This document shows positions 17,104-26,260 of a stretch of 64,000 nt of DNA, piece by piece (the first letter of the stretch is position 1; each line of letters opens with the position of its first letter). The notes under the pieces are model-generated. The model was given only the letters and a program-made list of their open reading frames with translations. It did no database searches and had not been told where the DNA came from. The stretch is taken from the NCBI RefSeq assembly GCF_018866305.1, contig NZ_CP076456.1, positions 2,666,001 through 2,730,000 on the forward strand, read 5' to 3'. The position numbers and the translations under genes were made by a program. The DNA is from Arthrobacter sunyaminii. GTDB lineage: Bacteria; Actinomycetota; Actinomycetes; Actinomycetales; Micrococcaceae.

Positions 17104-17805
17104 CTAGGCTCCGGCGGCCGTGCTGCCTGAGGGGCAAATAATCTTCCAGGTGGCGGCGGCAGCTTCCTGCTCCGCTTCCTTCTTGGAGTGTCCCACGCCG
17201 GAACCGTACGGCTTGTCGCCGATGTTGAGCACGGCAACAAAGCTGCGGGAATGGTCGGGGCCGGAGCCGGTGACCTCGTAGTGGATATCGCCGAGCTTTC
17301 GGCTGGCGGCGATCTCCTGGATGCTGGTCTTCCAGTCGGTGCCGGCGCCCAGGGCGTCGGCGTTGCGCAGCAGCGGACCGATCAGGCGCATCACCATGGC
17401 CCGGGCGGTTTCCATCCCGTGGCAAAGGTAGACGGCGCCGATCAGGGCTTCGGTGGTGTCCGCCAGAATGGAGGACTTGTCCTTGCCGTTGGTCAACTTC
17501 TCACCCTGGCCCAGCAGGATGTACTGTCCCAGTTCAAGGTCGCGGGCCACGCCGGCCAGCGCGCGTGTGCTGACGACGGCGGCCCGGCGCTTGGCCAGGT
17601 CACCCTCGGACAGGTCCGGGTTGTCCCGGTACAGCGCGTCGGTGACGGAGAAGCCCAGGATGGAGTCACCCAGGAACTCGAGGCGTTCGTTCGTGGGGAT
17701 GCCGCCCTGCTCGTAAGCGTAGGAGCGGTGCGTGAGGGCAAGACGAAGCGTCCCGGCGTCGATATCGACACCGAGACGCTTCAGAAGCTCTTCAGTATTC
17801 TTCAC
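17104..17805 (-). CDS. rnc: Ribonuclease III
   Basis: Double-stranded-RNA endonuclease for rRNA and mRNA processing. With the GTG at 17805 the protein has 233 residues. The signature [10 protein letters not shown] (39-48) holds the metal-binding Glu40, Glu43 and Asp47, and [11 protein letters not shown] follows later in the catalytic domain. The C-terminal dsRNA-binding domain begins near DWKTSIQE and ends in [13 protein letters not shown]. The GTG gives [14 protein letters not shown], close to the usual N terminus, though no clear ribosome site precedes it; a GTG at 17859 would add 18 atypical residues. It lies between rpmF and mutM in one minus-strand operon. Confidence 0.95.
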   Translation of the reverse strand: MKNTEELLKRLGVDIDAGTLRLALTHRSYAYEQGGIPTNERLEFLGDSILGFSVTDALYRDNPDLSEGDLAKRRAAVVSTRALAGVARDLELGQYILLGQGEKLTNGKDKSSILADTTEALIGAVYLCHGMETARAMVMRLIGPLLRNADALGAGTDWKTSIQEIAASRKLGDIHYEVTGSGPDHSRSFVAVLNIGDKPYGSGVGHSKKEAEQEAAAATWKIICPSGSTAAGA

Positions 17806-17877
17806 TTTTTGGTTCTGACCCGAAAAGCAGTATTCAACTCCCGGTCCGGAGAACCGCACCGGGAAAGGAACACTGTT

Positions 17878-18081
17878 TTAGACGTCCGCTACCTTGCGGC
17901 CCTTGTATTCAAGGAACAGCGCGGTACCAGCTGAGTCGGTCACGACCTTGGCCTGGTGAGGCAGGCTGTAGGTAACGCGGCCGTTCTCAACGGTCTTCAC
18001 CAGGTTGGGGGCAGTTGCCTTCCACTGGGACCGGCGTGCACGCGTATTCGAGCGGGACATTTTCCGCTTGGGAACAGCCAC
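17878..18081 (-). CDS. rpmF: 50S ribosomal protein L32
   Basis: A 67-residue basic protein beginning [20 protein letters not shown], the standard L32 N terminus, and ending [11 protein letters not shown] as in other actinobacteria. It lacks the CxxC pairs of zinc-binding L32, so it is the zinc-independent (C-minus) form. The GTG start lies 2 nt after the upstream DUF177 stop, the classic DUF177-rpmF pairing. Confidence 0.97.
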   Translation of the reverse strand: MAVPKRKMSRSNTRARRSQWKATAPNLVKTVENGRVTYSLPHQAKVVTDSAGTALFLEYKGRKVADV

Positions 18082-18083
18082 GA

Positions 18084-18650
18084 CTAACTCTCTTCTCTCT
18101 CGTCTGACTCTGTACTTGTTGCCGCAGAATTGTCTGCGGCGCTGCCAGCCAGCCCGGAGAGGGCTGCCCAGCGAGGATCCACTGTTTGGTGGTGGTGACC
18201 CGGATCCTCCTCAAGGCGCGCTCCGCATTCGGAGCAAAGGCCTTCGCAGTCCTCCCGGCACACCGGCTGGAACGGCAGGGTGGTAACCACTGCGTCCCGC
18301 AAAACCGGCTCAAGATCGATGACATCTCGCTCGATCCGGTGTTGCTCTTCTTCCTCTTCTGTTCCGAAAGACTCAGCGTCCTCGTAGTAGAAGAGTTCCT
18401 GCACATCGACTTCTTCGTCGTACGCGATGGGCTTCAGGCACCGTCCGCATTCTCCCTGAACGGGAGCGATGACGGTTCCGGATACTAAAATCCCCTCGTG
18501 CACGGCTTCGAACCTCAGGTCCAGATCGAGATCTGCTCCTTCCGGCACGCCGATAAGCGCAACACCGAAGTCCTTCGGTGCCGGAACATGTTCATGCATA
18601 GTCCGCATGACTCCCGGGCTGCGCCCGAGATCCTTGACACTAATGGTCAA
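18084..18650 (-). CDS. DUF177 (YceD) family protein
   Basis: Small acidic protein (188 residues from the TTG at 18650) almost always encoded before rpmF; YceD-type proteins are linked to 23S rRNA/large-subunit biogenesis. Cysteines at 68, 71, 131, 135, 139 and 142 (CGRC and [12 protein letters not shown]) could bind metal. The C-terminal tail is Ser/Glu rich. The TTG has no ribosome-binding site, whereas an in-frame ATT at 18689 lies 5 nt after CAGGAG and would add 13 residues (ISVQSRINPGSSP). The true N terminus may therefore begin at a rare ATT codon. Confidence 0.9.
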   Translation of the reverse strand: MTISVKDLGRSPGVMRTMHEHVPAPKDFGVALIGVPEGADLDLDLRFEAVHEGILVSGTVIAPVQGECGRCLKPIAYDEEVDVQELFYYEDAESFGTEEEEEQHRIERDVIDLEPVLRDAVVTTLPFQPVCREDCEGLCSECGARLEEDPGHHHQTVDPRWAALSGLAGSAADNSAATSTESDEREES

Positions 18651-18686
18651 GGGCGACGAACCCGGATTAATCCGCGACTGAACGCT

Positions 18687-18700
18687 AATGAGAACTCCTG
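18687..18700 (-). promoter_or_regulatory. Ribosome-binding site with a possible ATT start for the DUF177 gene
   Basis: On the minus strand CAGGAG (18700-18695), TTCTC and then ATT (18689-18687) are in frame with DUF177. No ATG, GTG or TTG occurs in frame between this ribosome site and the TTG at 18650. Correct spacing and an open frame support translation from here. Confidence 0.45.
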
Positions 18701-18863
18701 TAGAACATAGACCGACATATCATCTTAGCCTGATACGGCCGATTCTCTCAAACTGCGCCGCACCAGGCACCAAATCGGGCCGGGCACGGGCTGCTCATTC
18801 CAGTTTACAGGCCAAGCGGCAGTCGGTTTACCGGGAGGCGTCCTGCTCGCATAGGCTGACGGA

Positions 18864-19508
18864 ATGCCGTCCTCCCTCCGCGCCCTGCCGCACCGTCTGG
18901 TGCTCCGGCTGCAGCGCGGAGTTCCCCGGAGCGTGGATGCGGCGGTGGGCGGCGTGGTTTCGGTCCTGCTGATCTGGCTTTTCGCCGCCGCCAACCTCTT
19001 CTTCTATCCGCAGGCCGCTTCCGCAGACGGCCCGGTAAGGGCGGACGCCGTGGTGGTCCTTGCCGGCGCAGCCTCCGAGCGCTTTCCGGTGGGGCGGGAG
19101 CTGATCCGCGATGGCGCAGCCCCGGAACTGGTCCTCTCCAGCACGGAGACCCCGGGAAACGTGATGACGGATCAGTACTGCGACTACATGGCGGGCGACA
19201 CGGTCACCGAGGACCCCGCCAGCGCCGCCGTGACCTGTTTCTTCCCCGAGCCCATGACCACGCGCGGCGAGGCCCGCGCCGTCGCCCGCCTGGCCGCGGA
19301 CAACGGCTGGGATGAGCTCATTGTGGTCACCTCGCGCTATCACCTGCTGCGGGCGGAAACCAACATCAGCCAATGCACGACGGCGAAGGTCACCATGGTG
19401 GCGTCGGAACCGGATCTGTCGGCCAAGCAGTGGCTGGACAGGTTTGTGGAGGAAACCGGCGGGCTGGCGGCCGCGCTGCTGCGGCCGGCCTGCGCCAGCG
19501 CGATCTAA
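18864..19508 (+). CDS. YdcF/SanA-like membrane protein (DUF218)
   Basis: A 214-residue protein with one N-terminal membrane segment (about 26-48) and an extracytoplasmic DUF218 domain. Family motifs include ADAVVVLAG (about 60-68), MTTRGEA, and ITSRYH-like VVTSRYHLLRAE, which place it in the ElyC/SanA/YdcF group. These proteins are connected to envelope precursor metabolism, including polyprenyl-linked intermediates, but the reaction is not established. It is divergent from the DUF177 operon, and its TAA overlaps the opposing pyruvyl transferase stop. Confidence 0.82.
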   Translation: MPSSLRALPHRLVLRLQRGVPRSVDAAVGGVVSVLLIWLFAAANLFFYPQAASADGPVRADAVVVLAGAASERFPVGRELIRDGAAPELVLSSTETPGNVMTDQYCDYMAGDTVTEDPASAAVTCFFPEPMTTRGEARAVARLAADNGWDELIVVTSRYHLLRAETNISQCTTAKVTMVASEPDLSAKQWLDRFVEETGGLAAALLRPACASAI

Positions 19509-20770
19509 GCCTGCCGCGGCAACGGAAAAGCGTCCTGCAGTGCGTCCAGCGAAATACGCAGCCGCGGCAGAGACGCGTGGCGGGCGAGACGCACCGGATC
19601 CAGCGCGCGGGCCTGGGCGGCGGTAACGTCCACGCGGGTGACGGCGGATTCCTCCAGGGTGGTGAAGAAGTCCCGGAATTTGAAGGTGTCCCCCGCAATC
19701 ACGGCGTCGCTGATTCGCACCCAGACCCACGGCACCCCGTAGGCCTGCGCCACAATGATCCCGTGCAGCGAGCTGGAGATGCAGGCCCGGGATCCGGCGA
19801 TCTCCCGAACCACCTGTTCCATCCCCTGCCGGGCATCCACAACATGGACGCCTGCGTCCCCGGAATCCGGAAGCAATCCGCGGTGGTCCAGATGCGGCAC
19901 CAACGCCACCCTCCCTTGGGACGGCTGCCCGTCCGGCACCGGCATGAAACGCGGCAGCAGCAGCGCAGGATCGCCGTAAACCTCAGGGACTGTCCAGCCC
20001 AGCTGCGAACGCAGCTCGGCGCCGGTGAGTGCGCCGCGCACGGCATGGACCCGAACCCCGTGCAGTCCGGCCAGGCGTTCAATTACCGCGGGCTCCGGCG
20101 TCCGCATCAGGCCCGTGCCCCACACCCGGGTGCCGTCCTGTTCCAGCCAGCCCGCCGTGGAGCCCACGGTGAGCAGCGGCGGAACGTCCAGCTGCCGCCG
20201 CCATCCGTTGACCGGTTTCAGGCCGCTGATCTGCCGGACCAGCCAGGGGCCGACGGCGTCGCCAAAGTTCGCGCGCTCATCCCACCACAACAGATTGACG
20301 CAGCCTTCCGGGACCTGCCGGACCCCGGAAGCCACGGCCGCCGACGGTGCCAGCATGGCCGGGAGCCGCCGCCGGACATCTTCCAGTGCCACCCACTGCT
20401 GTTCGGGCGTGGCATCCGGCGGCAGGTAGGCCATCAGGTGGCGCTCGGTGCCGGGTCCCGCCGGAGACTCCTCGTCAAGGATGAGGTCGGCTTCGCCCAG
20501 CAGGGCATTACGGAGCAGCGCCGCGCCGGGGACGGCATCCGGTGACATGCTTTCCGTTCCCCCGCCGGCCCTGGAAACGGCACGGACGGAAACGGCACGG
20601 ACGGAAACGGCTGTGCGCGGACCGGCGGCGCCGTCGTTCAGTTCAATGAGCTCCAGCGCAAGCCGGACGCCCGCCGTCCCGGAACCAGCCAGTTCCGGGA
20701 ATTCCAGCTCGAAGACCACGGGTTCCGGTGTCTGCCCGGGCGGGAGGAGCGGGCGGACCCTCGGCGGCAT
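19505..20770 (-). CDS. Polysaccharide pyruvyl transferase family protein
   Basis: Likely transfers a pyruvate ketal from PEP onto a sugar of a wall or capsular polymer. With the ATG at 20770 it has 421 residues. The first ~110 are poorly conserved, and the pyruvyl-transferase domain starts at NLLWWDERANFGD and continues through GSTAGW, VWGTGLM and SSSLHGIIVAQAYGVP. The N-terminal part encodes two and a half copies of a 15-bp tandem repeat (VSVRA repeated). The ATG lies 4 nt after the coaD stop, so it probably shares a transcript with coaD. It is the only wall-polymer gene in this housekeeping stretch and may modify a product of the 27.7-60.7 kb locus. Confidence 0.82.
   Translation of the reverse strand: MPPRVRPLLPPGQTPEPVVFELEFPELAGSGTAGVRLALELIELNDGAAGPRTAVSVRAVSVRAVSRAGGGTESMSPDAVPGAALLRNALLGEADLILDEESPAGPGTERHLMAYLPPDATPEQQWVALEDVRRRLPAMLAPSAAVASGVRQVPEGCVNLLWWDERANFGDAVGPWLVRQISGLKPVNGWRRQLDVPPLLTVGSTAGWLEQDGTRVWGTGLMRTPEPAVIERLAGLHGVRVHAVRGALTGAELRSQLGWTVPEVYGDPALLLPRFMPVPDGQPSQGRVALVPHLDHRGLLPDSGDAGVHVVDARQGMEQVVREIAGSRACISSSLHGIIVAQAYGVPWVWVRISDAVIAGDTFKFRDFFTTLEESAVTRVDVTAAQARALDPVRLARHASLPRLRISLDALQDAFPLPRQA
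20575..20611. repeat. 15-bp tandem repeat inside the pyruvyl transferase gene
   Basis: The unit AAACGGCACGGACGG occurs twice in full (20575-20589, 20590-20604) and then 7 bp of a third copy. The length is a multiple of three, so copy-number change would keep the reading frame. It encodes repeated VSVRA. Confidence 0.85.
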
Positions 20771-20774
20771 GCCG

Positions 20775-21254
20775 CTAAGCGCCCTGTTCCTGGTACAGCC
20801 GGCGATACGCGGCGCGGGGCACCAGTTCCGAAACGTCACCGCCCAGGGAGGAAACTTCCTTGATCAGGGTCGACGAGAGATGCGTGTAGCGGCTTTCGGC
20901 CGGCAGGAACACGGTCTCGATGCCGGTTAGGTGTCGGTTCATGACAGCCATCGGCAGCTCGTACTGATAGTCCTGCACCGACCTCAGGCCCTTCACAATG
21001 GCGTTCACGCCGTGTTCACGGCAGAAGTCCGCCAGCAGGCCCTCCCCCATAGGCACCACCGACACGCCGCGCAGGCCGCCGAGGGTTTCACGGGCCATAG
21101 CCAGCCGTTCCGGCCCGGAAAACCGGTATTTCTTGGCGTAATTCGTGGACACCGCTACGAGGACTTCATCGAACAGGCTGGCGGCCCGAGCGATCACCTC
21201 CACGTGTCCGTTGTGGATGGGGTCATATGATCCGGGGCATACAGCGCGTCGCAT
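20775..21254 (-). CDS. coaD: Phosphopantetheine adenylyltransferase
   Basis: Transfers AMP from ATP to 4'-phosphopantetheine, the penultimate step of CoA synthesis. The 159-residue length is standard. Motifs are GSYDPIHNGH (8-17, containing the nucleotidyltransferase HxGH) and the C-terminal SRYTHLSSTLIKE. It is divergent from the dapC-like gene with only 41 bp between the start codons, so their promoters overlap. Confidence 0.97.
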   Translation of the reverse strand: MRRAVCPGSYDPIHNGHVEVIARAASLFDEVLVAVSTNYAKKYRFSGPERLAMARETLGGLRGVSVVPMGEGLLADFCREHGVNAIVKGLRSVQDYQYELPMAVMNRHLTGIETVFLPAESRYTHLSSTLIKEVSSLGGDVSELVPRAAYRRLYQEQGA

Positions 21255-21295
21255 AGGTCGAATCTACCCGGTGCAAGCAGGTAATACTGGTAGGC

Positions 21296-22540
21296 ATGAG
21301 CTCTCTCGACCGCACCAGTCTTCTCCGCTCCGCTTCGGCTTCCGGCACCCCGCCCTGGCAGCGCACCGCCGCCGGCGCCAATCTGCTCGGTCCGGACGGG
21401 GCCCTGGGGGTGACCATCTTCGAGGAGATCACGGTCCTGTCCGGCAGGCACAACGCCATCAACCTGGGCCAGGGCTTCCCGGATGAGGACGGACCTTCGG
21501 TCATCAGCGAAGCCGCCCGCGAGGCGATCAGCGCCGGTGCCAACCAGTACGCTCCGGGCCAGGGCCTGCCGGTGCTGCGCAACGCCGTCGCCGCTCATCA
21601 GGAGCGCTTCTACGGCCTGTCCCTGGATCCGGACACCCAGATCATTGTCAGCACCGGCGCCACGGAAGCCATTGCCGCCGCCCTGCTCGCGCTCACCGGC
21701 CCGGGCGACGAGGTCCTGACCTTCGAGCCGTTCTACGACTCCTACGGGGCGGTGATCGGACTCAGCGGCGCCACGCACACCACCGCACCGCTGAGAGCTC
21801 CGGATTTCCAGCCGGACCTGGCAACCCTGGAGGATTCCTTTACCGAGCGCACCCGCGTGGTACTCGTGAACAATCCGCACAACCCCACCGGCGCCGTGTT
21901 TCCCGCCGAAACCCTGCAGCGGATCGTGGAGCTTGCCGCCAAGTACAACGCCGTGATCGTCACCGACGAGGTGTACGAGCACCTCACATTCGGTCCCCGG
22001 CATGTTCCGGTGGCGACCCTTCCCGGGGCGGCTGAGCGCACGCTCACGATTTCCTCGGCAGGCAAGACCTTCTCCTTCACCGGATGGAAGATCGGCTGGC
22101 TGTCCGGACCCGCGGACCTGGTAGCCGCCGTCCGCGCGGTGAAGTCCTTCCTCAGCTACAGCTCCGGCACTCCGTTCCAGAGCGCCATCGCCCTCGGCCT
22201 GGGGATGGAGGACGAGTTCTTCACCGGCATCGCCAAGACCCTGCAGAACAAACGCGACGTCCTCAGCGAGGGACTGCGGGCCGCAGGTCTGACCGTTTTT
22301 GAACCGCAGGGCACCTACTTCGTCAATGCCGACGTCGCACCCCTGGGGATCACCGACGCCACCGCGCTGGCCCGCCGGCTCCCGGAACTGGTGGGGGTGG
22401 GCGCCATTCCGGTGGCGGTCTTCTGCCACGACGACGGCGCCCGCCGGACCCGCTCACTGCTGCGGTTCGCGTTCTGCAAGAAAACCGAGGTGCTGCAGGA
22501 AGCCGCCGAGCGTATCTCGAAGCTGGGGCAGGTGCTCTGA
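21296..22540 (+). CDS. dapC: PLP-dependent class I/II aminotransferase, DapC-like
   Basis: Fold-type I aminotransferase of 414 residues. The lysine that binds PLP is Lys257 in SSAGKTFSFTGWKIGW; NPHNPTGAVF and DEVYEHL are the other family motifs. Residues around NLGQGFPDEDGP and NQYAPGQGLPVLR closely recall mycobacterial DapC (N-succinyldiaminopimelate aminotransferase of lysine/peptidoglycan synthesis), but methionine/kynurenine aminotransferases share the same core, so the substrate is inferred. It is coupled to the next gene by a TGATG overlap. Confidence 0.85.
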   Translation: MSSLDRTSLLRSASASGTPPWQRTAAGANLLGPDGALGVTIFEEITVLSGRHNAINLGQGFPDEDGPSVISEAAREAISAGANQYAPGQGLPVLRNAVAAHQERFYGLSLDPDTQIIVSTGATEAIAAALLALTGPGDEVLTFEPFYDSYGAVIGLSGATHTTAPLRAPDFQPDLATLEDSFTERTRVVLVNNPHNPTGAVFPAETLQRIVELAAKYNAVIVTDEVYEHLTFGPRHVPVATLPGAAERTLTISSAGKTFSFTGWKIGWLSGPADLVAAVRAVKSFLSYSSGTPFQSAIALGLGMEDEFFTGIAKTLQNKRDVLSEGLRAAGLTVFEPQGTYFVNADVAPLGITDATALARRLPELVGVGAIPVAVFCHDDGARRTRSLLRFAFCKKTEVLQEAAERISKLGQVL

Positions 22541-23343
22541 TGGCTGCTTCGGACAAGATCCCGTCCCGGCTGCTGCGCGGCATCGGCGCCCACGCCACCA
22601 TTACTGAAGACGGCTTCACCCCCGGCGCCTGGGTGCTGAGCATCGGCGGCGCCGAACAGTCGCACGTGAACCTCGCCCATCCCGAGGAGATCTTCTACGA
22701 GTACCTGCGCCGGATCGGGAACGTGCTGGACCTCGCCGCCCCCGCCGGGCAACCGCTGCGGACCCTGCACTTGGGTGCCGGCGCGCTGACCCTCACCCGC
22801 TACCTCCAGGCCACGCGTCCCGGCTCCGAGCAGGTGGCCGTGGAGCTGGAGCGGGAACTGCTGGACTTTGTGCTGGCGCATCTGCCGTTGCCGGAGGGGA
22901 CCGTGCTGGAGACGGTCATTGGAGATGCCCGGGACGCCCTGTCCCGCTGGGAGCCGGGGTCCTTTGACGCCATCGTGCTGGACGTCTTTGCCGGGGCGGA
23001 CGCACCGGAGCACCTGACCACACCCGAGTTTTACGCCGAAGCCGCAGCCCTGCTCTCCCCCGCGGGGGTGCTGCTGGTGAATGTGGGCGACGATCCGGGG
23101 CTGGCTTTTTGCCGCCGTCAGGTCCGCGCCCTGCAGGAGGGGATGTCCGGGATTCCCGGCGCGGGACTCGCTGCGCTGGCAGAGAAGTCCATGTTCAGCG
23201 GGCGTTATCCGGGCAACATTGTCCTGGCCGCCACGGCCTTCCCCTGGCCTGAGGACTGGACCGCGCATCTGCTCGCCGCGGGACCGCATCCGGCCGACGT
23301 CCTCACCGGTGAACGGCTGGACGTCTTCGCGTCGGGTTCCTAG
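22540..23343 (+). CDS. Spermidine-synthase-like protein
   Basis: A 267-residue Rossmann-fold protein of the polyamine synthase/methyltransferase type. LHLGAGALTLTRYL is the nucleotide-binding loop, AVELERELLDF the acidic strand 2, and GDARDALSRWEPGSFDAIVLDVFAG resembles the catalytic Asp region of spermidine synthases. It lacks the N-terminal membrane domain seen in fused forms. Many actinobacterial homologues have no proven polyamine activity, so a different aminopropyl or methyl transfer is possible. Its TAG overlaps the opposing rsmD stop in a shared CTAG. Confidence 0.78.
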   Translation: MAASDKIPSRLLRGIGAHATITEDGFTPGAWVLSIGGAEQSHVNLAHPEEIFYEYLRRIGNVLDLAAPAGQPLRTLHLGAGALTLTRYLQATRPGSEQVAVELERELLDFVLAHLPLPEGTVLETVIGDARDALSRWEPGSFDAIVLDVFAGADAPEHLTTPEFYAEAAALLSPAGVLLVNVGDDPGLAFCRRQVRALQEGMSGIPGAGLAALAEKSMFSGRYPGNIVLAATAFPWPEDWTAHLLAAGPHPADVLTGERLDVFASGS

Positions 23344-23969
23344 GAAGCGCCCTCAGCCTGTGCATCCCCGGCATCATGGTCGTCGGCCTCCGCACCATCT
23401 GCCTGCGCCGGCTCCGCGAACCACAGCGTGGTCTCCCCGTACTTGCGTTCACTGAAGCGCTCCATTCCGGCGGGCCACACCGGCTCCGGTGAGCGCGTGG
23501 AGCGTTCCAGGACGACGACGGCCCCCTCGGCCAGGTGCCGGGGCAGGGCCCGCAGCACGGAGTTCAGGTCCTCTTCGTCCAGGTCATAGGGCGGATCCAG
23601 GAACACTACGTCCCAGGTGACGTCCGCCGGAACGCGCAGCAGGTAGGTGTCGGCCTTGGCTCGGTGCACGTTGACGACGGACCGGCCGGCGGCGTCGTTG
23701 ATGAGTTTGGCGTTCTGCTTGCAGGTGCCGGCGGCCTTGTCCGCGAGCTCCACCAGGTCCACGGAGACGGCGCCTCGGCTGGCGCTCTCCACGCCCAGGG
23801 CTCCGGATCCGGCAAAGAGGTCCAGCACGCGGGCGCCGGAGAGGACGTCATAGGACTCCAGCCGGGAGAACAGGGCTTCCTTCACCCGGTCCGTGGTGGG
23901 GCGGGTTCCTGTTCCGGGAACGCTGGTCAGGGAGGTTCCGCCGGCGGTTCCGGCAATGATGCGGCTCAT
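23340..23969 (-). CDS. rsmD: 16S rRNA (guanine966-N2)-methyltransferase RsmD
   Basis: A 209-residue SAM-dependent methyltransferase. It shows RPTTDRVKEALFS near the N terminus, the SAM motif VLDLFAGSGALG, and the catalytic FLDPPYD. The C-terminal ~25 residues are an acidic Ala/Asp tail not seen in short homologues. It precedes coaD in many actinobacteria; here three genes separate them. Confidence 0.94.
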   Translation of the reverse strand: MSRIIAGTAGGTSLTSVPGTGTRPTTDRVKEALFSRLESYDVLSGARVLDLFAGSGALGVESASRGAVSVDLVELADKAAGTCKQNAKLINDAAGRSVVNVHRAKADTYLLRVPADVTWDVVFLDPPYDLDEEDLNSVLRALPRHLAEGAVVVLERSTRSPEPVWPAGMERFSERKYGETTLWFAEPAQADGAEADDHDAGDAQAEGAS

Positions 23970-24040
23970 GGGTTCACTTTATCGGGCTTTGAATCGGAAC
24001 CGGGACACTGGCAGTTGCCCTGCCGGGGGTAACGGACGGC

Positions 24041-26260
24041 TTAGCCGCGGTCCAGGAAGGCTTCCTTCTCCGGGTTCAGATAGTCCTCAATCGCCTCGTT
24101 CAGCGCCGGGTGCTCAGTCAGGTCCGGATCCTCCGCCACCAGGGCCGTGGCGGAGGCTCGGGCCTTTTCAATCAGCGGTTCATCCTGAATGGCGCGCAGC
24201 AGCTTCAGCGTGGAACGTCCCCCGGACTGCGAGGCGCCCAGGATGTCCCCCTCGCGGCGCAACTCCAGGTCCCGCCGGGAGAGCTCAAACCCGTCGGTGG
24301 TGGATGCCACTGCCTCCAGCCGTTCCCGGCTGGGATGCCCGGGTTCCAGCCTCGTGACCAGCAGGCAGGTGCCGGGCAGGCCGCCGCGGCCCACCCGGCC
24401 GCGCAGCTGGTGAAGCTGGGAAATACCGAAACGGTCGGCGTCCATGATCACCATGAGGGAGGCGTTGTGTACGTCCACGCCCACTTCGATGACCGTGGTG
24501 GAGATCAGCAGGTCGATGTCGCCGCGGGTGAACGCCGCCATGGTCTCGGTCTTGTCCACGGGATCCAGCCGGCCGTGCAGCACTCCGATCCGCACTCCTG
24601 CGAGCGCCGGCGCCTCCGAGAGCTGCTGATACATCTCGGCGACGGAAGCCAGATCCGGTTTGTTCGCTTTTCCTGCCGGGGGCGGGCCGTAGTCCAGCAG
24701 GGTCAGGTCGGTTCCCGGCTCTTCTTCCTTGTCCCCGATCTTGGGACACACCACGTACACCTGCCGCCCGGCGTCGATCTCCTCGCGGGCGCGCTCCCAG
24801 ATGCGCCGGCCCCAGGCCGGCTTTTCCGCCAGCGGTGCCATGAAGGTGGAGATAGGCGCGCGGCCGGCCGGCAGCTCGGTCAGGGTAGAGACTTCCAGAT
24901 CGCCGAACACGGTCATGGCCACGGTCCGCGGAATGGGGGTGGCGGTCATGACCAGCAGGTGCGGCGTGCTGCGGCCCTTGGTGCGCAGCACGTCCCGCTG
25001 TTCGACGCCGAACCGGTGCTGTTCGTCCACGACGACGAGTCCCAGGTCCGCGAACTGCACGTGTCCGGAGAGCAGGGCATGGGTGCCGATCACAATGCCG
25101 GCGGCGCCGCTCGCGGCATCCAGCAGGGCGGCCCGGCGTCCGCCGGTGTCCATGGATCCGGTCAGCAGCGTGACCCGGGTGGCGTCGTCGTCGCTTCCCA
25201 GCCGTCCGCCCTGCCCCAGTGGGCCCAGAGTCCTGGTGATCGATTCAAAGTGCTGTGCCGCTAGAACCTCGGTGGGGGCCAGCAGTGCGGCCTGGCCCCC
25301 GGCGTCGATCACCTGGAGCATGGCGCGCAGGGCCACCAGGGTTTTGCCGGAACCCACCTCGCCCTGCAGCAGCCGGTTCATCGGATGCGGGCGGGCCAGG
25401 TCCTCGGCGAGTTCACGCCCCACGGTGAACTGGCCGTCGGTGAGCGTGAACGGCAGGGCGGCGTCGAACTTGTCCAGGAGCCGGCCGGGCTTTGGCGGAC
25501 GCGCGGTGGCGTCTTCCTGGGCTGCGAAGCTGCGGCGGCGGGCCAGCGCCGTCTGCAGCACCAGGGCCTCCTGGTAGCGGAACCGGTGGCGGGCTTTGTA
25601 CGCCTCGCCAATCTCTGCGGGCCGGTGAATCTTCTCGTAGGCCTCGGCCAGACCCAGCAGATGCTCCGTCTTCCGGATGGGCTCAGGAATGGGATCCTGC
25701 AGCTGTTCGGCCTGCATGGTGTCCAGCAGCAGGTCCACCGCCTTTTTGATGTCCCAGCTGTTGAGCTTGGCGGTGGCGGGATAGACGGGGATGGGGCGCT
25801 TGGCCATTTCCTCGTCGTCGGCCTCGTCATCAAGCACCACGTAGTTGGGGTTGGTCAGCGTGAGCTGCTGCTTGTAGACGCCCACCTTGCCGGAGAACAT
25901 GGCGCGGGTACCCACGGTGAGTTCCTTCTGCGCGTTCCAGCCGTTGAAAAAGGTCAGGTGCAGCTGGCCCAGGGCTCCGGAGGCGTCATCGGTGACCACC
26001 ACTTCAAGGAGGGTTCCCTTGCGGGTCTGCATGCGCCGGGCGTTGGCGCTCTGCACCCTGGCAATGAGGGTGACGTCCTCATCGAAGGGGATTTCCGCGA
26101 TGGGCGTCAGCTCTCCGCGTTCCAGGTAGCGCCGCGGAAAGTGGTGCAGCAGATCTCCGACGGTTTTCAGGCCCAGGTGTTTGTCTAGCTTGGTGGCGGA
26201 GGGCTTGCCTATGCGCCGTTCGAGCGGGAAGTCCAGTTCCGGGGGAACGTTAGACTTCAT
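24041..26260 (-). CDS. recG: ATP-dependent DNA helicase RecG
   Basis: Reverses stalled replication forks and processes recombination intermediates. At 739 residues it is a normal RecG: an N-terminal wedge/OB domain (about 60-150), then the helicase core with Walker A GEVGSGKT (300-307), the DEQH box (412-415), MTATPIPRT and the C-terminal LRGRVGRGG. The gene overlaps the preceding DAK2 gene by 11 bp, so the two are translated as a pair. Confidence 0.96.
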   Translation of the reverse strand: MKSNVPPELDFPLERRIGKPSATKLDKHLGLKTVGDLLHHFPRRYLERGELTPIAEIPFDEDVTLIARVQSANARRMQTRKGTLLEVVVTDDASGALGQLHLTFFNGWNAQKELTVGTRAMFSGKVGVYKQQLTLTNPNYVVLDDEADDEEMAKRPIPVYPATAKLNSWDIKKAVDLLLDTMQAEQLQDPIPEPIRKTEHLLGLAEAYEKIHRPAEIGEAYKARHRFRYQEALVLQTALARRRSFAAQEDATARPPKPGRLLDKFDAALPFTLTDGQFTVGRELAEDLARPHPMNRLLQGEVGSGKTLVALRAMLQVIDAGGQAALLAPTEVLAAQHFESITRTLGPLGQGGRLGSDDDATRVTLLTGSMDTGGRRAALLDAASGAAGIVIGTHALLSGHVQFADLGLVVVDEQHRFGVEQRDVLRTKGRSTPHLLVMTATPIPRTVAMTVFGDLEVSTLTELPAGRAPISTFMAPLAEKPAWGRRIWERAREEIDAGRQVYVVCPKIGDKEEEPGTDLTLLDYGPPPAGKANKPDLASVAEMYQQLSEAPALAGVRIGVLHGRLDPVDKTETMAAFTRGDIDLLISTTVIEVGVDVHNASLMVIMDADRFGISQLHQLRGRVGRGGLPGTCLLVTRLEPGHPSRERLEAVASTTDGFELSRRDLELRREGDILGASQSGGRSTLKLLRAIQDEPLIEKARASATALVAEDPDLTEHPALNEAIEDYLNPEKEAFLDRG

